A stretch of 64,000 bases of DNA, from assembly GCA_964522665.1 (NCBI GenBank), contig CAZFVY010000005.1, forward strand, positions 61,098-125,097. The letters are read 5' to 3'. The notes below the pieces were generated by a model. That model had not been told where the DNA came from. It ran no database searches and worked only from the letters and a program-made list of their open reading frames with translations. Each line of letters starts with the position of its first letter. The stretch's first letter is position 1. The stretch comes from CAZFVY01 sp964522665. Its GTDB lineage: Bacteria; Verrucomicrobiota; Verrucomicrobiia; Limisphaerales; CAZFVY01. This document shows, piece after piece, positions 8,947-17,144 of this stretch. Position numbers and translations under genes: made by a program.

Positions 8947-9657
8947 CTAGGCCCAAAGCCCGTCCGGGGCTTCAGGAACGACCGATTCCGCAGCCCGACG
9001 CTGTCCCTCCATCACGATCTCGCGAGGCAACGCTTGCGTGAACATATAGAGAGCGTTGACCGCCGCCCGATAGCCTTTCGCGGCTGATAGCTTGAGTAGC
9101 CGGTACGCTTCGACGTAGTCGCAAGGCACGCCGTGCCCGGCGGCATGAAGCACACCGAGATTATACTGCGCCTCGGGTTCATCCTGTTCCGCCGCGCGGC
9201 GATACCATTTGGCGGCTTCGCGCCAGTCCTGGGGCACTCCCCGGCCGCGGGCGTACAGGTAGGCAAGTCCAGATTGCGCCGCGGCGATTCCTCGGTCCGC
9301 CGCGAGGCGATACCAGGCGACCGCGGCCGAATCATCAACGGGAACCCCGAGGCCGTTGACGTACATCATGGCGAGGTTCATTTGCGCCAGCGGATTGCCC
9401 TGGTTGGCCGCCAGCCGATACCATTTGACGGCGGCTTCGTAGCTTTGTGGGACTCCGTGACCCCGGTCGTATAAGACGCCGAGGTTGGATTGCGCTTCGG
9501 CGTCGCCTTGAAGGGCCGCTTGGAGATACCAATACGCGGCTTGCTCAAGGCGCTGGCGAACCCCAAGACCCTGTTCGTACATCACCGCAAGGTTATACTG
9601 CGCGGAGAGGTCTCCGCGTTCAGCGCGCGCCTTCGTCTCGTTGAAATCAAGCGCCAT
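8947..9657 (-). CDS. Sel1-like repeat protein
   Basis: The 236-residue protein is built almost entirely of about six Sel1-like (SLR) repeats of about 36 residues. Each carries the A-x-x-G-x-x-x-A-Q-x-x-L-G-x-x-Y pattern, for example AQSNLGVLYDRGHGVPQSY. Such alpha-solenoids act as protein-protein scaffolds. There is no signal peptide, so a cytoplasmic location is likely. It lies between two flagellin-like genes but on its own promoter, so a flagellar role is only a guess from position. The ATG at 9657 is supported by a promoter whose -10 ends exactly 6 nt upstream. Confidence 0.88.
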   Translation of the reverse strand: MALDFNETKARAERGDLSAQYNLAVMYEQGLGVRQRLEQAAYWYLQAALQGDAEAQSNLGVLYDRGHGVPQSYEAAVKWYRLAANQGNPLAQMNLAMMYVNGLGVPVDDSAAVAWYRLAADRGIAAAQSGLAYLYARGRGVPQDWREAAKWYRRAAEQDEPEAQYNLGVLHAAGHGVPCDYVEAYRLLKLSAAKGYRAAVNALYMFTQALPREIVMEGQRRAAESVVPEAPDGLWA

Positions 9658-9663
9658 GGATCA

Positions 9664-9691
9664 ATTGAATCAGATTCCGTGCGGTTTTCAA
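9664..9691 (-). promoter_or_regulatory. Leaderless-type promoter of the Sel1 gene
   Basis: On the minus strand TTGAAA (9691-9686), a 16-nt spacer and TTCAAT (9669-9664) are followed by exactly 6 nt and then the ATG at 9657. Transcription would start at the A of the start codon, and no ribosome binding site is visible. Confidence 0.6.
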
Positions 9692-9765
9692 AGGACGACC
9701 GCAGGCCGCTGACACGACGTTCAGTCCAAAGCGGACGCAGCCGCGGTGGACCGCCCCGGCCGCGC

Positions 9766-10593
9766 TCAGTCCAAAAGGCGTAGCGCGGATTGGGGCAGGG
9801 CGTTGGCCTGAGCCATCATCGCCGGGCCGGATTCGTCGAGCAAACTGAACCGGACGGTCCGGGTGCTCTCTTCGGCGACATTGAAGTTCCGAATCGGGAC
9901 GCCGTGGGCGTCGAACATCTCGGATTCCAGCGTGAGACGTTCGCCGGTCAGGGTCAATTGGCGGAGCTTGGCGCAAACTTTGGCGCGCATCCCGACCAAA
10001 TTCGTCAGCGCCCGCTGGATTTTGTCCAAGGCGTCCAGAGCCGCGGCGACGGTATCAATCGAGATGGAACTCCAAGCCTCGGCCAGGCCGCCCTCGGCGA
10101 CCGGCACGGAAAGCCGGGCGGCGTTGGCTTCCAAGGCGGTCGTGCCGCTTTCGGAACTGAAGCTCAACGCTTGTTCGCCAAAGAGGTCCTTCCCTTCGTA
10201 CGTCTTCTCATGCACTTCGTTGAGATAACTCTGCAATTTCTGGAATTCGGCGCTGAAGCTGGCCCGGTCCGTCTCCGTCCGGCTGGTATCGAGCGCCAAC
10301 GCGCCCAATTCGCTCATGCGGGAGAGGGAGGCGTGAACTTTTTGCAGAAAAGCGTCCTGCGTTTGACTGAACGAAACCGCTCGACCTACCTCGGTCAGGA
10401 CGTGGTGATCATCCTCGGAATAGCGGGGTTGCTGAAGCTCGATCAGGGACGCGTTTTCGTCGAGCCCGTCGTTCGCCTGACGCAACGGGCGCTTTGAGCC
10501 GCGATTCTGCCGGGAGAAGGAGCCGAATCCTTGCCCATCAGGGTCCGTTCGGACGGCTGACAGCAAGCCTGTATCGTGTGATTTGATTACCAT
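9766..10593 (-). CDS. Divergent flagellin
   Basis: The 275-residue protein keeps the flagellin core motif VSFSQTQDAFLQKV, a helix with MSELGALALD, and a C-terminal helix ending AMMAQANALPQSALRLLD that matches the canonical flagellin at 57514. The first 60 residues are degenerate: they are charged and lack the LSSGxRI signature. The ATG at 10593 was chosen over an upstream in-frame codon at 10629 because MVI matches the other flagellin and because a hairpin leader shared with that gene ends just before it. A sigma-28-type promoter lies at 10700-10726. Conserved regulation suggests an expressed minor flagellin rather than a decaying gene. Confidence 0.72.
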   Translation of the reverse strand: MVIKSHDTGLLSAVRTDPDGQGFGSFSRQNRGSKRPLRQANDGLDENASLIELQQPRYSEDDHHVLTEVGRAVSFSQTQDAFLQKVHASLSRMSELGALALDTSRTETDRASFSAEFQKLQSYLNEVHEKTYEGKDLFGEQALSFSSESGTTALEANAARLSVPVAEGGLAEAWSSISIDTVAAALDALDKIQRALTNLVGMRAKVCAKLRQLTLTGERLTLESEMFDAHGVPIRNFNVAEESTRTVRFSLLDESGPAMMAQANALPQSALRLLD

Positions 10594-10595
10594 AA

Positions 10596-10611
10596 GACAA
10601 ATCCGTTTGTC
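10596..10611 (-). promoter_or_regulatory. GGA hairpin next to the flagellin start (CsrA-like site)
   Basis: The leader reads GACAAACGGATTTGTC, ending 2 nt before the ATG. It forms GACAA/TTGTC (6 bp if the flanking A/T pair is counted) with ACGGAT in the loop. The same element stands before the 58365 flagellin start with one base different. A GGA in a hairpin loop over the ribosome binding region is the known form of a CsrA repressor site. Confidence 0.6.
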
Positions 10612-10623
10612 TGTCGTGACCCA

Positions 10624-10637
10624 GGGCATCCATGCCC
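10624..10637 (-). promoter_or_regulatory. Upstream GGA hairpin in the flagellin leader
   Basis: GGGCA-TGGA-TGCCC is a 5-bp stem with GGA in a 4-nt loop. Its GGA lies 27 nt upstream of the GGA in the start-proximal hairpin. The other flagellin leader has an equivalent hairpin 25 nt from its start-proximal GGA. Confidence 0.5.
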
Positions 10638-10699
10638 ACCGAAGCCCGCCGGGGCTTCTTGTCAGTTCTGGCGACCGGTTTTACCGCCGCCTATCTTTA

Positions 10700-10726
10700 T
10701 AGTCGGCATTTGGGAGGGAAACTTTA
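10700..10726 (-). promoter_or_regulatory. Sigma-28 (FliA)-type promoter
   Basis: The minus strand reads TAAAGTTT (10726-10719), 11 nt, then GCCGACTA (10707-10700). The enterobacterial FliA consensus is TAAAGTTT-N11-GCCGATAA. The -35 matches 8 of 8, the spacing is exact, and the -10 matches 6 of 8. The predicted leader to the ATG at 10593 is about 100 nt. Confidence 0.75.
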
Positions 10727-10879
10727 GTTTAATCGTAAGAACCTAATGGCAAGCACTTTAAGTCATTGTCAACCGGCGGACGAGTCAGTTCTGGCCCCGG
10801 GGAAACCCCGGCGCCGACGGCGCTGCGATCGGGCGGATACGTTCGTCCGGAGACTGCTCCGGGCCGGGAGATCGGCGGC

Positions 10880-11722
10880 CTATGGCTGGCCGCGGTAGCG
10901 ACGACCTTCGTGCTCGCCGGCGTTGTCGAGACGGTCGGACCCTTCCATGGCGGGGCGTTTGACGCCTTGCTGGCGCATCATCAGTTCGCTAATCATCGCG
11001 TCTTGACTCGCGTATTTGGTGAAGCCATCCGGCGGCTCAAATAGCTCGGCGGCGGGCGGTTCAAATAATACCTTCGAGAAACTCAGCGTGAAAGTCGTGT
11101 CGTTGGTCGTCCACGTCACGCGGATGGGGAACCCCTTCTGATCCAGAGATCTGAGCACGTGGAAATCGGTCCGAGTTTGGTCGCTCCAAGTAACGGATTC
11201 GTCCTCCTGTTCGCACTTGTGACCTTCCACGCGTTCAGCGACCGGCTGGCGGGAACTGGCTTGGACGGTAACTTGATTCAATCCGCCGCCTTCGCCGATC
11301 GGTGCGTAGCCCTGGAGGGGATCGTTTAAGACGTAGCCGCTTCGTTTGGCGACGTCCCAAATGAAAAGGACGCCCCCAGCGCGACCGGGCTTGCCGGACG
11401 GATTGATGGCCTCCGGTTCGAAGAGAAACTTGGAACCCATCCCCAAGAGCTGGCCTGAAACCCGGCCGACCTGGTTGGACGACCACCTCGTCTCCATGAC
11501 GACGTAGGCTCCGAAACCGGGGGTATTGGTGAGCAGAACGCTGACCGGGTGGTTCAGGAAGGGGGGCAGCGTTTGCAGCCGGACGCTGAAGATCGCGGCG
11601 TCCCGCTCTTCCGCCCGTTGTGAGCGGCCACATCCGCCGGAAAGCAGCCCGGTCACGAGCGCGACGCAGGCCAACGGCAGTCGGCAACTCCGAGCGATGG
11701 CGCGTAATTCGATTGTCTTCAT
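10880..11722 (-). CDS. Predicted lipoprotein of unknown function
   Basis: This 280-residue protein is not recognised. The ATG at 11722 begins a lipoprotein signal peptide with lipobox LSGGC (Cys31), and an AGGAAG ribosome binding site lies about 13 nt upstream. A longer reading frame to 11959 runs into metH and is not credible. The mature part has beta-strand-like segments and no known motif. It contains two conserved-looking blocks, GYVLNDPLQGYAPIG and FTLSFSKVLFEPP. It follows metH by 58 nt on the same strand, so the two may be cotranscribed, although nothing in the protein suggests a role in methionine synthesis. Confidence 0.65.
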   Translation of the reverse strand: MKTIELRAIARSCRLPLACVALVTGLLSGGCGRSQRAEERDAAIFSVRLQTLPPFLNHPVSVLLTNTPGFGAYVVMETRWSSNQVGRVSGQLLGMGSKFLFEPEAINPSGKPGRAGGVLFIWDVAKRSGYVLNDPLQGYAPIGEGGGLNQVTVQASSRQPVAERVEGHKCEQEDESVTWSDQTRTDFHVLRSLDQKGFPIRVTWTTNDTTFTLSFSKVLFEPPAAELFEPPDGFTKYASQDAMISELMMRQQGVKRPAMEGSDRLDNAGEHEGRRYRGQP

Positions 11723-11780
11723 GTTCACCGGTCTGCTTCCTGCGTTTCCGTGCCCGCGGGCGGAATCCGTCGGACTTGCG

Positions 11781-14700
11781 TCAGGCGCCGCTCGTCGGGT
11801 GTGGCCGTCCGCAAGAGCAGGCGACGCCACCGCTCGGCGCTGGTGTGATCGTGGTGGCGGCGGCCGGCTCATAATTGAGATTCGGCGCCAGCCAGCGTTC
11901 AATGGTTCGCAAGTCCATCTGTTTGCGAAGGTGATAGTCGAGCGTTTGATCGCGGTCAACCTTGCCCACGCCGAAATATTTGCTTTCCGGATGCGCGAAG
12001 TAGAGTCCGCTGACCGAACTGGCCGGCCACATCGCGCAACTTTCCGTCAATTTGATGCCGGTTTGCGCCTCCACGTCCAAGAGACGCCAAAGGGTCTGCT
12101 TCTCGGTGTGGTCGGGGCAGGCCGGATAGCCCGCCGCCGGCCGAATGCCCCGATAACGCTCCCGAATCAAGTCTTCGTGGCTGAGTTTTTCGTCCCGGCC
12201 GTAGCCCCAATCCTGGCGCGCTCGTTGGTGCAGAAACTCGGCGAACGCTTCGGCCAGCCGATCGGCGAGCGCTTTCGTCATGATCGCGTTGTAGTCGTCG
12301 TGGTCTTGCTCAAAAACGTGACAGAATTCGTCCACCCCAAAGCCGGTGGTCAATGCGAAGACCCCGAGGTAGTCCGCCAGCCCGCTCGCCTTCGGCGCGA
12401 TGTAATCCGCCAGGCAATGATTGAATTGATCCGACGGTTTTTCCATCTGCTGCCGGAGAAAGTGGAAGGTCGTCAAGACGTGGGCGCGGGACTCGTCCGT
12501 GTAAAGTTCGACGTCGTCGCCGACGGCGTTGGCGGGATAGAACCCATAAACGGCGCGCGCTTTCAACCGGTCCTCGGAAATAATGCGCGCCAGCAGCTTT
12601 TGGGCATCGGTGAATAATTCCTTGGCTTTAGGCTCCTCCAGAATCGCCGGGTATCGCCCGCGCAACTCCCACGCGTGGAAAAACGGCGACCAATCGATGT
12701 ATGGCACAAGCTCGGCCACGGAAATCTCGGTGAGCGTCCGGGCGCCGGTGAAGGCCGGCCGCGGCAGCTCGTTCGCGGACCAGACGATGGGCGTCCGGCG
12801 TTCCCGCGCGAGCGCCAACGGGAGCAGCGGCTTTTGCGCGCGGGCGCCGGCGTGTTCGACGCGCAACCGGTCCTGGTCCAATCGGTTTTTGGCGTCGAGG
12901 TCGCCCCGCGTCTCGGGATTGATCAATTGCCCGACGACGCCAACGGCGCGCGACGCGTCCAGAACGTGGACGACGGGTTGGTGGTAGTGCGGCGCAATCT
13001 TGACGGCCGTGTGCGCGCGGCTCGTCGTCGCCCCGCCGATCAACAGCGGAATGGTAAAGCCTTCACGTTCCAGTTCGCTGGCCACGTGGCTCATCTCTTC
13101 CAACGACGGGGTAATCAATCCGCTGACGCCGATGAGATCGGCCCCAACCTCCCGCGCGGTCCGCAGGATTTTGTCGCACGGCACCATCACGCCCAGGTCG
13201 ATGATTTCGTAATTATTGCATGCGAGCACGACGCCCACGATGTTCTTGCCAATATCGTGCACGTCGCCCTTCACGGTCGCCATGACGATCTTGCCTTGCG
13301 CGCGATGCGAGGCGCCGTCCCGTTTCTCCTGCTCCAGGAACGGCAGGAGGTAGGCGACGGCTTTCTTCATGACGCGCGCGCTTTTGACGACTTGCGGCAA
13401 AAACATGCGGCCGGAACCGAAGAGGTCGCCGACCACGTTCATGCCGGCCATTAACGGGCCTTCGATGACGCTAAGCGGCCGCTTGTATTTAAGGCGGGCT
13501 TCCTCGGTGTCGGCGTCGATGAATTCGACGATGCCTTTGACCAGCGCGTGACTGAGGCGCTCTTCCACCGTGCCCTGGCGCCAGGCGTCCGCCTCGATCT
13601 CGGTCTTGCCCTTCTGTTTCACCGAATCGGCGAATTTCAACAGCCTTTCCGTGGCGTCGGGACGGCGGTTGAGCAGAACGTCTTCGACCAGCGCGAGCAA
13701 ATCCTTGGGGATTTCCTCGTACACCGCCAACTGGCCGGCGTTGACGATGCCCATGTCGAGGCCCGCCTTGATCGCGTGATAGAGGAACGCCGAGTGCATG
13801 GCTTCCCGCACGACGTTGTTCCCGCGAAACGAGAAGGAGACGTTGCTGACGCCGCCGCTGACTTTGCAGAGCGGGAGCGTGGCCTTGATCGTTCGGGTCG
13901 CCTCGATGAAATCAACGGCGTAGTTGTTGTGTTCCTCAATCCCGGTCGCCACCGTCAGGATATTCGGGTCGAAGATAATGTCCTGCGGCGGGAACCCGAC
14001 CTTTTCCGTCAGGATGCGGTAGGAACGCGCGCAAATCTCGACCTTGCGCGCGGCGTTGTCCGCCTGCCCGCGTTCGTCGAACGCCATCACGACCACGGCC
14101 GCGCCGTAACGACGGACGAGCCGCGCCTGTTGCACGAATTTATCTTCGCCTTCCTTCAGGCTGATCGAATTCACGATCCCTTTGCCCTGGATGCATTTGA
14201 GGCCCGCTTCAATGACCGACCATTTCGAACTGTCGATCATCACGGGCACGGGCGCGATGTCTGGCTCGACGGCGATTAAATTCAAGAAAGTGACCATCGC
14301 TCGCTCGGAATCGAGCATGCCCTCGTCCATGTTGATGTCGATGATCTGCGCGCCGCCCTGCACTTGTTGGCGGGCGATGGCGACGGCGTTTTCATAGTCG
14401 CCGGCGAGAATCAACTTGGAGAATTTGGGCGAGCCGGTGACGTTGGTCCGTTCGCCGATGTTCACGAAATTCGTCTCGGGGCGGATGGTCAGGGCTTCGT
14501 AGCCGCTGAGGCGCATAAACGGCTCGGGCCGGGCGGGAACCCGGGGCGGGAATTCCTGCACCGCGGCGGCGATCGCCCTGATGTGAGCGGGCGTCGAGCC
14601 GCAACAGCCGCCGACGATATTCAACCAGCCACGGCTGGCAAACTCGCGCAAGTCCGCGGCCATCAGATCGGGCGTTTGATCAAACCCGCCAAAGGCGTTG

Positions 14701-15539
14701 GGCAGGCCGGCGTTGGGGTAGCAACTGACAAAGATCGGGGCGAGGCCGGCGAGTTCCTCCACGTACGGCTTCATCTGCTTGGCCCCGAGCGCGCAATTGA
14801 TGCCCACGCTCAGCAGGTTCATGTGGGAGATCGAATTCCAATAGGCTTCGACGGTCTGGCCGGACAAGGTGCGTCCGCTCAAGTCGGTGATCGTGAAGGA
14901 AACCATCACCGGCACGCGGCGGCCGCCGTTTTCAAAAAGCTGGTCGATCGCGAACAAGGCGGCCTTCGAGTTGAGCGAATCGAAAACCGTCTCGACGAGC
15001 AGCACGTCCGCGCCGCCGTCGAGCAAACCACGCGCTTGCTCGGTGTAGGCGGCGACGAGTTGATCGTAGGTCACGCCGCGAAACGCCGGATTGTTCACGT
15101 CGGGAGACATGGACGCGGTGCAATTTGTGGGGCCGAGGGCGCCCGCCACAAAAGCGGTCCGTCCCGGCTGGTCCGCGGTGAACCGGTCCACCGCGCGCCG
15201 CGCCGCGCGGGCGCCGGCGAGGTTGAAATCGTAGGCAAGCTTCTCCATGCCATAATCGGCAAGCGAGATCGAAGTGGAGTTGAACGTGTTGGTCTCGATC
15301 AAGTCAGCGCCCGCGTCGAGGTATTCGCGGTGGATCGCCTCGATGATCTGGGGCTGGGTCAGCGACAGCAGGTCGTTGTTGCCTTTCAGATCGCGCGGCC
15401 AATCCCGGTAGGCCTCGCCGCGGTAGCCCGCTTCATCGAGCTTGTAGGTCTGGATCATGGTGCCCATGGCGCCGTCGATGATGACGATGCGCCGGCGGAG
15501 CAACTGCGCGAGCGGATGAAGAGTCGAGTCCGAGTTCAC
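11781..15539 (-). CDS. metH: Cobalamin-dependent methionine synthase
   Basis: The protein transfers a methyl group from methyltetrahydrofolate to homocysteine via cobalamin. Its 1252 residues contain all four modules: homocysteine binding (about 10-330, with zinc Cys pair GGCCGSTP), pterin binding (about 350-620), cobalamin binding with the DVHDIGKN motif (axial His761), and the SAM-binding reactivation domain with RGIRPAAGYPACPDH near the C-terminus. The start is a GTG at 15539. Its promoter -10 ends 6 nt upstream, so the transcript appears leaderless, leaving no room for a SAM or cobalamin riboswitch in a 5' leader. A lipoprotein gene follows 58 nt downstream. Confidence 0.97.
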   Translation of the reverse strand: MNSDSTLHPLAQLLRRRIVIIDGAMGTMIQTYKLDEAGYRGEAYRDWPRDLKGNNDLLSLTQPQIIEAIHREYLDAGADLIETNTFNSTSISLADYGMEKLAYDFNLAGARAARRAVDRFTADQPGRTAFVAGALGPTNCTASMSPDVNNPAFRGVTYDQLVAAYTEQARGLLDGGADVLLVETVFDSLNSKAALFAIDQLFENGGRRVPVMVSFTITDLSGRTLSGQTVEAYWNSISHMNLLSVGINCALGAKQMKPYVEELAGLAPIFVSCYPNAGLPNAFGGFDQTPDLMAADLREFASRGWLNIVGGCCGSTPAHIRAIAAAVQEFPPRVPARPEPFMRLSGYEALTIRPETNFVNIGERTNVTGSPKFSKLILAGDYENAVAIARQQVQGGAQIIDINMDEGMLDSERAMVTFLNLIAVEPDIAPVPVMIDSSKWSVIEAGLKCIQGKGIVNSISLKEGEDKFVQQARLVRRYGAAVVVMAFDERGQADNAARKVEICARSYRILTEKVGFPPQDIIFDPNILTVATGIEEHNNYAVDFIEATRTIKATLPLCKVSGGVSNVSFSFRGNNVVREAMHSAFLYHAIKAGLDMGIVNAGQLAVYEEIPKDLLALVEDVLLNRRPDATERLLKFADSVKQKGKTEIEADAWRQGTVEERLSHALVKGIVEFIDADTEEARLKYKRPLSVIEGPLMAGMNVVGDLFGSGRMFLPQVVKSARVMKKAVAYLLPFLEQEKRDGASHRAQGKIVMATVKGDVHDIGKNIVGVVLACNNYEIIDLGVMVPCDKILRTAREVGADLIGVSGLITPSLEEMSHVASELEREGFTIPLLIGGATTSRAHTAVKIAPHYHQPVVHVLDASRAVGVVGQLINPETRGDLDAKNRLDQDRLRVEHAGARAQKPLLPLALARERRTPIVWSANELPRPAFTGARTLTEISVAELVPYIDWSPFFHAWELRGRYPAILEEPKAKELFTDAQKLLARIISEDRLKARAVYGFYPANAVGDDVELYTDESRAHVLTTFHFLRQQMEKPSDQFNHCLADYIAPKASGLADYLGVFALTTGFGVDEFCHVFEQDHDDYNAIMTKALADRLAEAFAEFLHQRARQDWGYGRDEKLSHEDLIRERYRGIRPAAGYPACPDHTEKQTLWRLLDVEAQTGIKLTESCAMWPASSVSGLYFAHPESKYFGVGKVDRDQTLDYHLRKQMDLRTIERWLAPNLNYEPAAATTITPAPSGGVACSCGRPHPTSGA

Positions 15540-15545
15540 GCCTAG

Positions 15546-15573
15546 AGCTTAAGTGAAAGCGGGTCTCGCGCAA
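15546..15573 (-). promoter_or_regulatory. Leaderless-type promoter of metH
   Basis: TTGCGC (15573-15568), a 16-nt spacer and TAAGCT (15551-15546) lie 6 nt before the GTG start. No ribosome binding site is visible between them. Confidence 0.6.
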
Positions 15574-15703
15574 GTAAAAAATCAACGAATCCTGATATGA
15601 AGATATGTGTTAATTTCATGACCTTGGACCGATCAGATATTCTCGGGCCGCGGGACGGCGGCGGGCGGCCATTTCGGTCGAGATTACCCATGACAAATCC
15701 AAG

Positions 15704-15768
15704 GGGATGCCGAGTTGGCATCCCGGGGAATACCCGGGAAATTTGCTTGCATTTTTCATTAAAAATGC
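15704..15768. promoter_or_regulatory. Three tandem perfect hairpins, function unknown
   Basis: Hairpin 1 is GGGATGCC-GAGTT-GGCATCCC (15704-15724). Hairpin 2 pairs two copies of CCCGGG (15722-15727 and 15733-15738) and shares three bases with hairpin 1, so the two are mutually exclusive. Hairpin 3 is GCATTTTT-CATT-AAAAATGC (15749-15768), AT-rich in a GC-rich genome. They could be operators, a small structured RNA, or a bidirectional transcription barrier. I cannot match them to a known riboswitch. Confidence 0.45.
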
Positions 15769-15780
15769 CTGTCCAAATGA

Positions 15781-15809
15781 TTGACGGGCTGGATTTGGTT
15801 CGCTAGTCT
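15781..15809 (+). promoter_or_regulatory. Candidate promoter of the pentapeptide/TIR gene
   Basis: TTGACG (15781-15786), 17 nt, TAGTCT (15804-15809). It predicts a leader of about 138 nt before the ATG at 15954, unlike the leaderless genes nearby. A small RNA is an alternative product. Confidence 0.5.
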
Positions 15810-15953
15810 GCGGTTGCACTCAACGTCGCGTGCGGGTGGTTGGCAGTTCCCGCAGGTTTCGCGATTCAAGAAGAATAACTGCCTCATGAAGCTCTAATTA
15901 TGGACAGAGCGGCTAGTTCGTTGAACTTGGGATAAAGGGGACGGCAAAATCGT

Positions 15954-17144
15954 ATGAGTAACTCATCGCAGCTGGACGTTCTCTTGCACGGCGTGCAGGC
16001 TTGGAACCACTGGCGGCACGAGAATCCATCGGACCCGGTGGATTTGCGGGGCGCGAGTTTGGTCAGCACGAATCTCAGCTATTTGAATCTGCGGGGCGCG
16101 GACGTGCGGGGGGCTGATTTGAGCGGCGCGTATCTGGCGCACGCCAATCTGCGCGGCACCAACCTCGGCCACGCGAACCTGACCAACGCCGACTTGAGCG
16201 GCGCGGATTTCAACGGAGCCAATCTGCAAGGCGCCGACCTGAGTTACGCCACGATCGTCGGCGCCGAGCTGTGGCACGCGAATCTGGGTTACGCAAACCT
16301 CAGCAATACCGACCTTAACGGCGCCAATCTGATCGGCGCGAGCCTCATCGGCGCCAACTTGATCGGCACCAATCTAACCGGCGCGAATCTGAGCGCGACT
16401 GACCTCATGCTCGCCAATTTCCATCACGCGGTCGTCGCCGGGGTCGATTTCCGGGAGTCACGGTGCAAGGGGACGATTTTTGCGAACGTCGATCTTAGCG
16501 GGGCCGTTGGCTTGGATGGCGTGAACCATCACGGGCCGTCCACCATTGGTTTGGACACGATCCATGCGTCCAACGGCAACGTCACTGAGCGTTTCCTGCG
16601 CGGCGCGGGCGTGCCGCTGGCCGTGATCGAGCCGATGCTGCCGCCGGTGCGCACGCGCGCCGGACAATGGCATTCGTGCTTTATCAGCTATTCCCTCGCG
16701 GACGAGGAGTTTGCCCGCCGTTTGCAAGGGCATCTGCGCGACGCCGGCGTGCGGGCCTGGTGCGTGCCCGAGGACATTGACGGCGCCAAGATGCCCCATG
16801 AGCAGCTTTTCAAGGTGATTCAACAGCGCGACAAACTCCTGTTGGTGCTCTCCCGGGCGAGCGTTAATAGCGAATGGGTCGCCGCCGAAACCAAGCGGGT
16901 GCGCGAAGCCGAGAAGAAGGAACAGCGCCGCAAGCTTTTTCCGATTCGGGTGGTTGACTGGAATACGTTTTCGGGTTGGATGACGGCGCACGGCGCCACG
17001 GGCAGTGACTTGGGCATCGCGCGGACCGAGGAAAACGTCCCGGATTTCACGGGCTGGCGCGACCAACCCCTGTTCGACAAGGCGTTCGAGATGCTCAAGC
17101 AGGAGCTAAGTGGGGTTCCGGCGGCGGCGGAGACGGCGAAGTAG
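15954..17144 (+). CDS. Pentapeptide-repeat protein with C-terminal TIR domain
   Basis: The 396-residue protein has two parts. Residues about 25-180 are pentapeptide repeats of the A(D/N)LxG type, forming a right-handed quadrilateral beta-helix. Residues about 240-390 form a TIR domain with the opening motif CFISYS (Cys242) and a WxxxE motif, NSEWVAAE, whose E312 matches the catalytic Glu of NAD-cleaving bacterial TIR domains. There is no signal peptide or membrane segment. Such fusions are candidates for NAD-depleting immune effectors, with the repeats as sensor or scaffold, but defence is an inference because no partner gene is adjacent. It is preceded by the structured intergenic region. 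Confidence 0.88.
   Translation: MSNSSQLDVLLHGVQAWNHWRHENPSDPVDLRGASLVSTNLSYLNLRGADVRGADLSGAYLAHANLRGTNLGHANLTNADLSGADFNGANLQGADLSYATIVGAELWHANLGYANLSNTDLNGANLIGASLIGANLIGTNLTGANLSATDLMLANFHHAVVAGVDFRESRCKGTIFANVDLSGAVGLDGVNHHGPSTIGLDTIHASNGNVTERFLRGAGVPLAVIEPMLPPVRTRAGQWHSCFISYSLADEEFARRLQGHLRDAGVRAWCVPEDIDGAKMPHEQLFKVIQQRDKLLLVLSRASVNSEWVAAETKRVREAEKKEQRRKLFPIRVVDWNTFSGWMTAHGATGSDLGIARTEENVPDFTGWRDQPLFDKAFEMLKQELSGVPAAAETAK

Larger units (their letters stand above)
15540..15953. other. Structured 414-bp intergenic region between divergent metH and TIR genes
   Basis: The region holds the metH promoter at one end and a plus-strand promoter (15781-15809) for the TIR gene. Between them lie three hairpins in a row (15704-15768). 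A further 6-bp hairpin, TGCGGG/CCCGCA (15831-15854), falls in the predicted TIR-gene leader. No credible coding sequence was found. Confidence 0.7.

Noticed and set aside
10766..11044. Plus-strand frame of 92 codons near the lipoprotein gene end
   Set aside because: It overlaps the better-supported lipoprotein gene and has no ribosome binding site or motif.
14364..15545. Long plus-strand frame opposite metH
   Set aside because: It is a GC-driven shadow of metH with Arg/Gly/Val-rich composition and no motif. The same holds for other long antisense frames, such as 38558-40063 opposite nuoF.
15540..15700. A SAM or cobalamin riboswitch before metH
   Set aside because: The predicted transcription start falls on the GTG, and the minus-strand sequence shows no B12 box or SAM-riboswitch core that I recognise.
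15597..15806. 69-codon plus-strand frame in the metH/TIR intergenic region
   Set aside because: It runs through the three hairpins and the TIR promoter and has no start signal.
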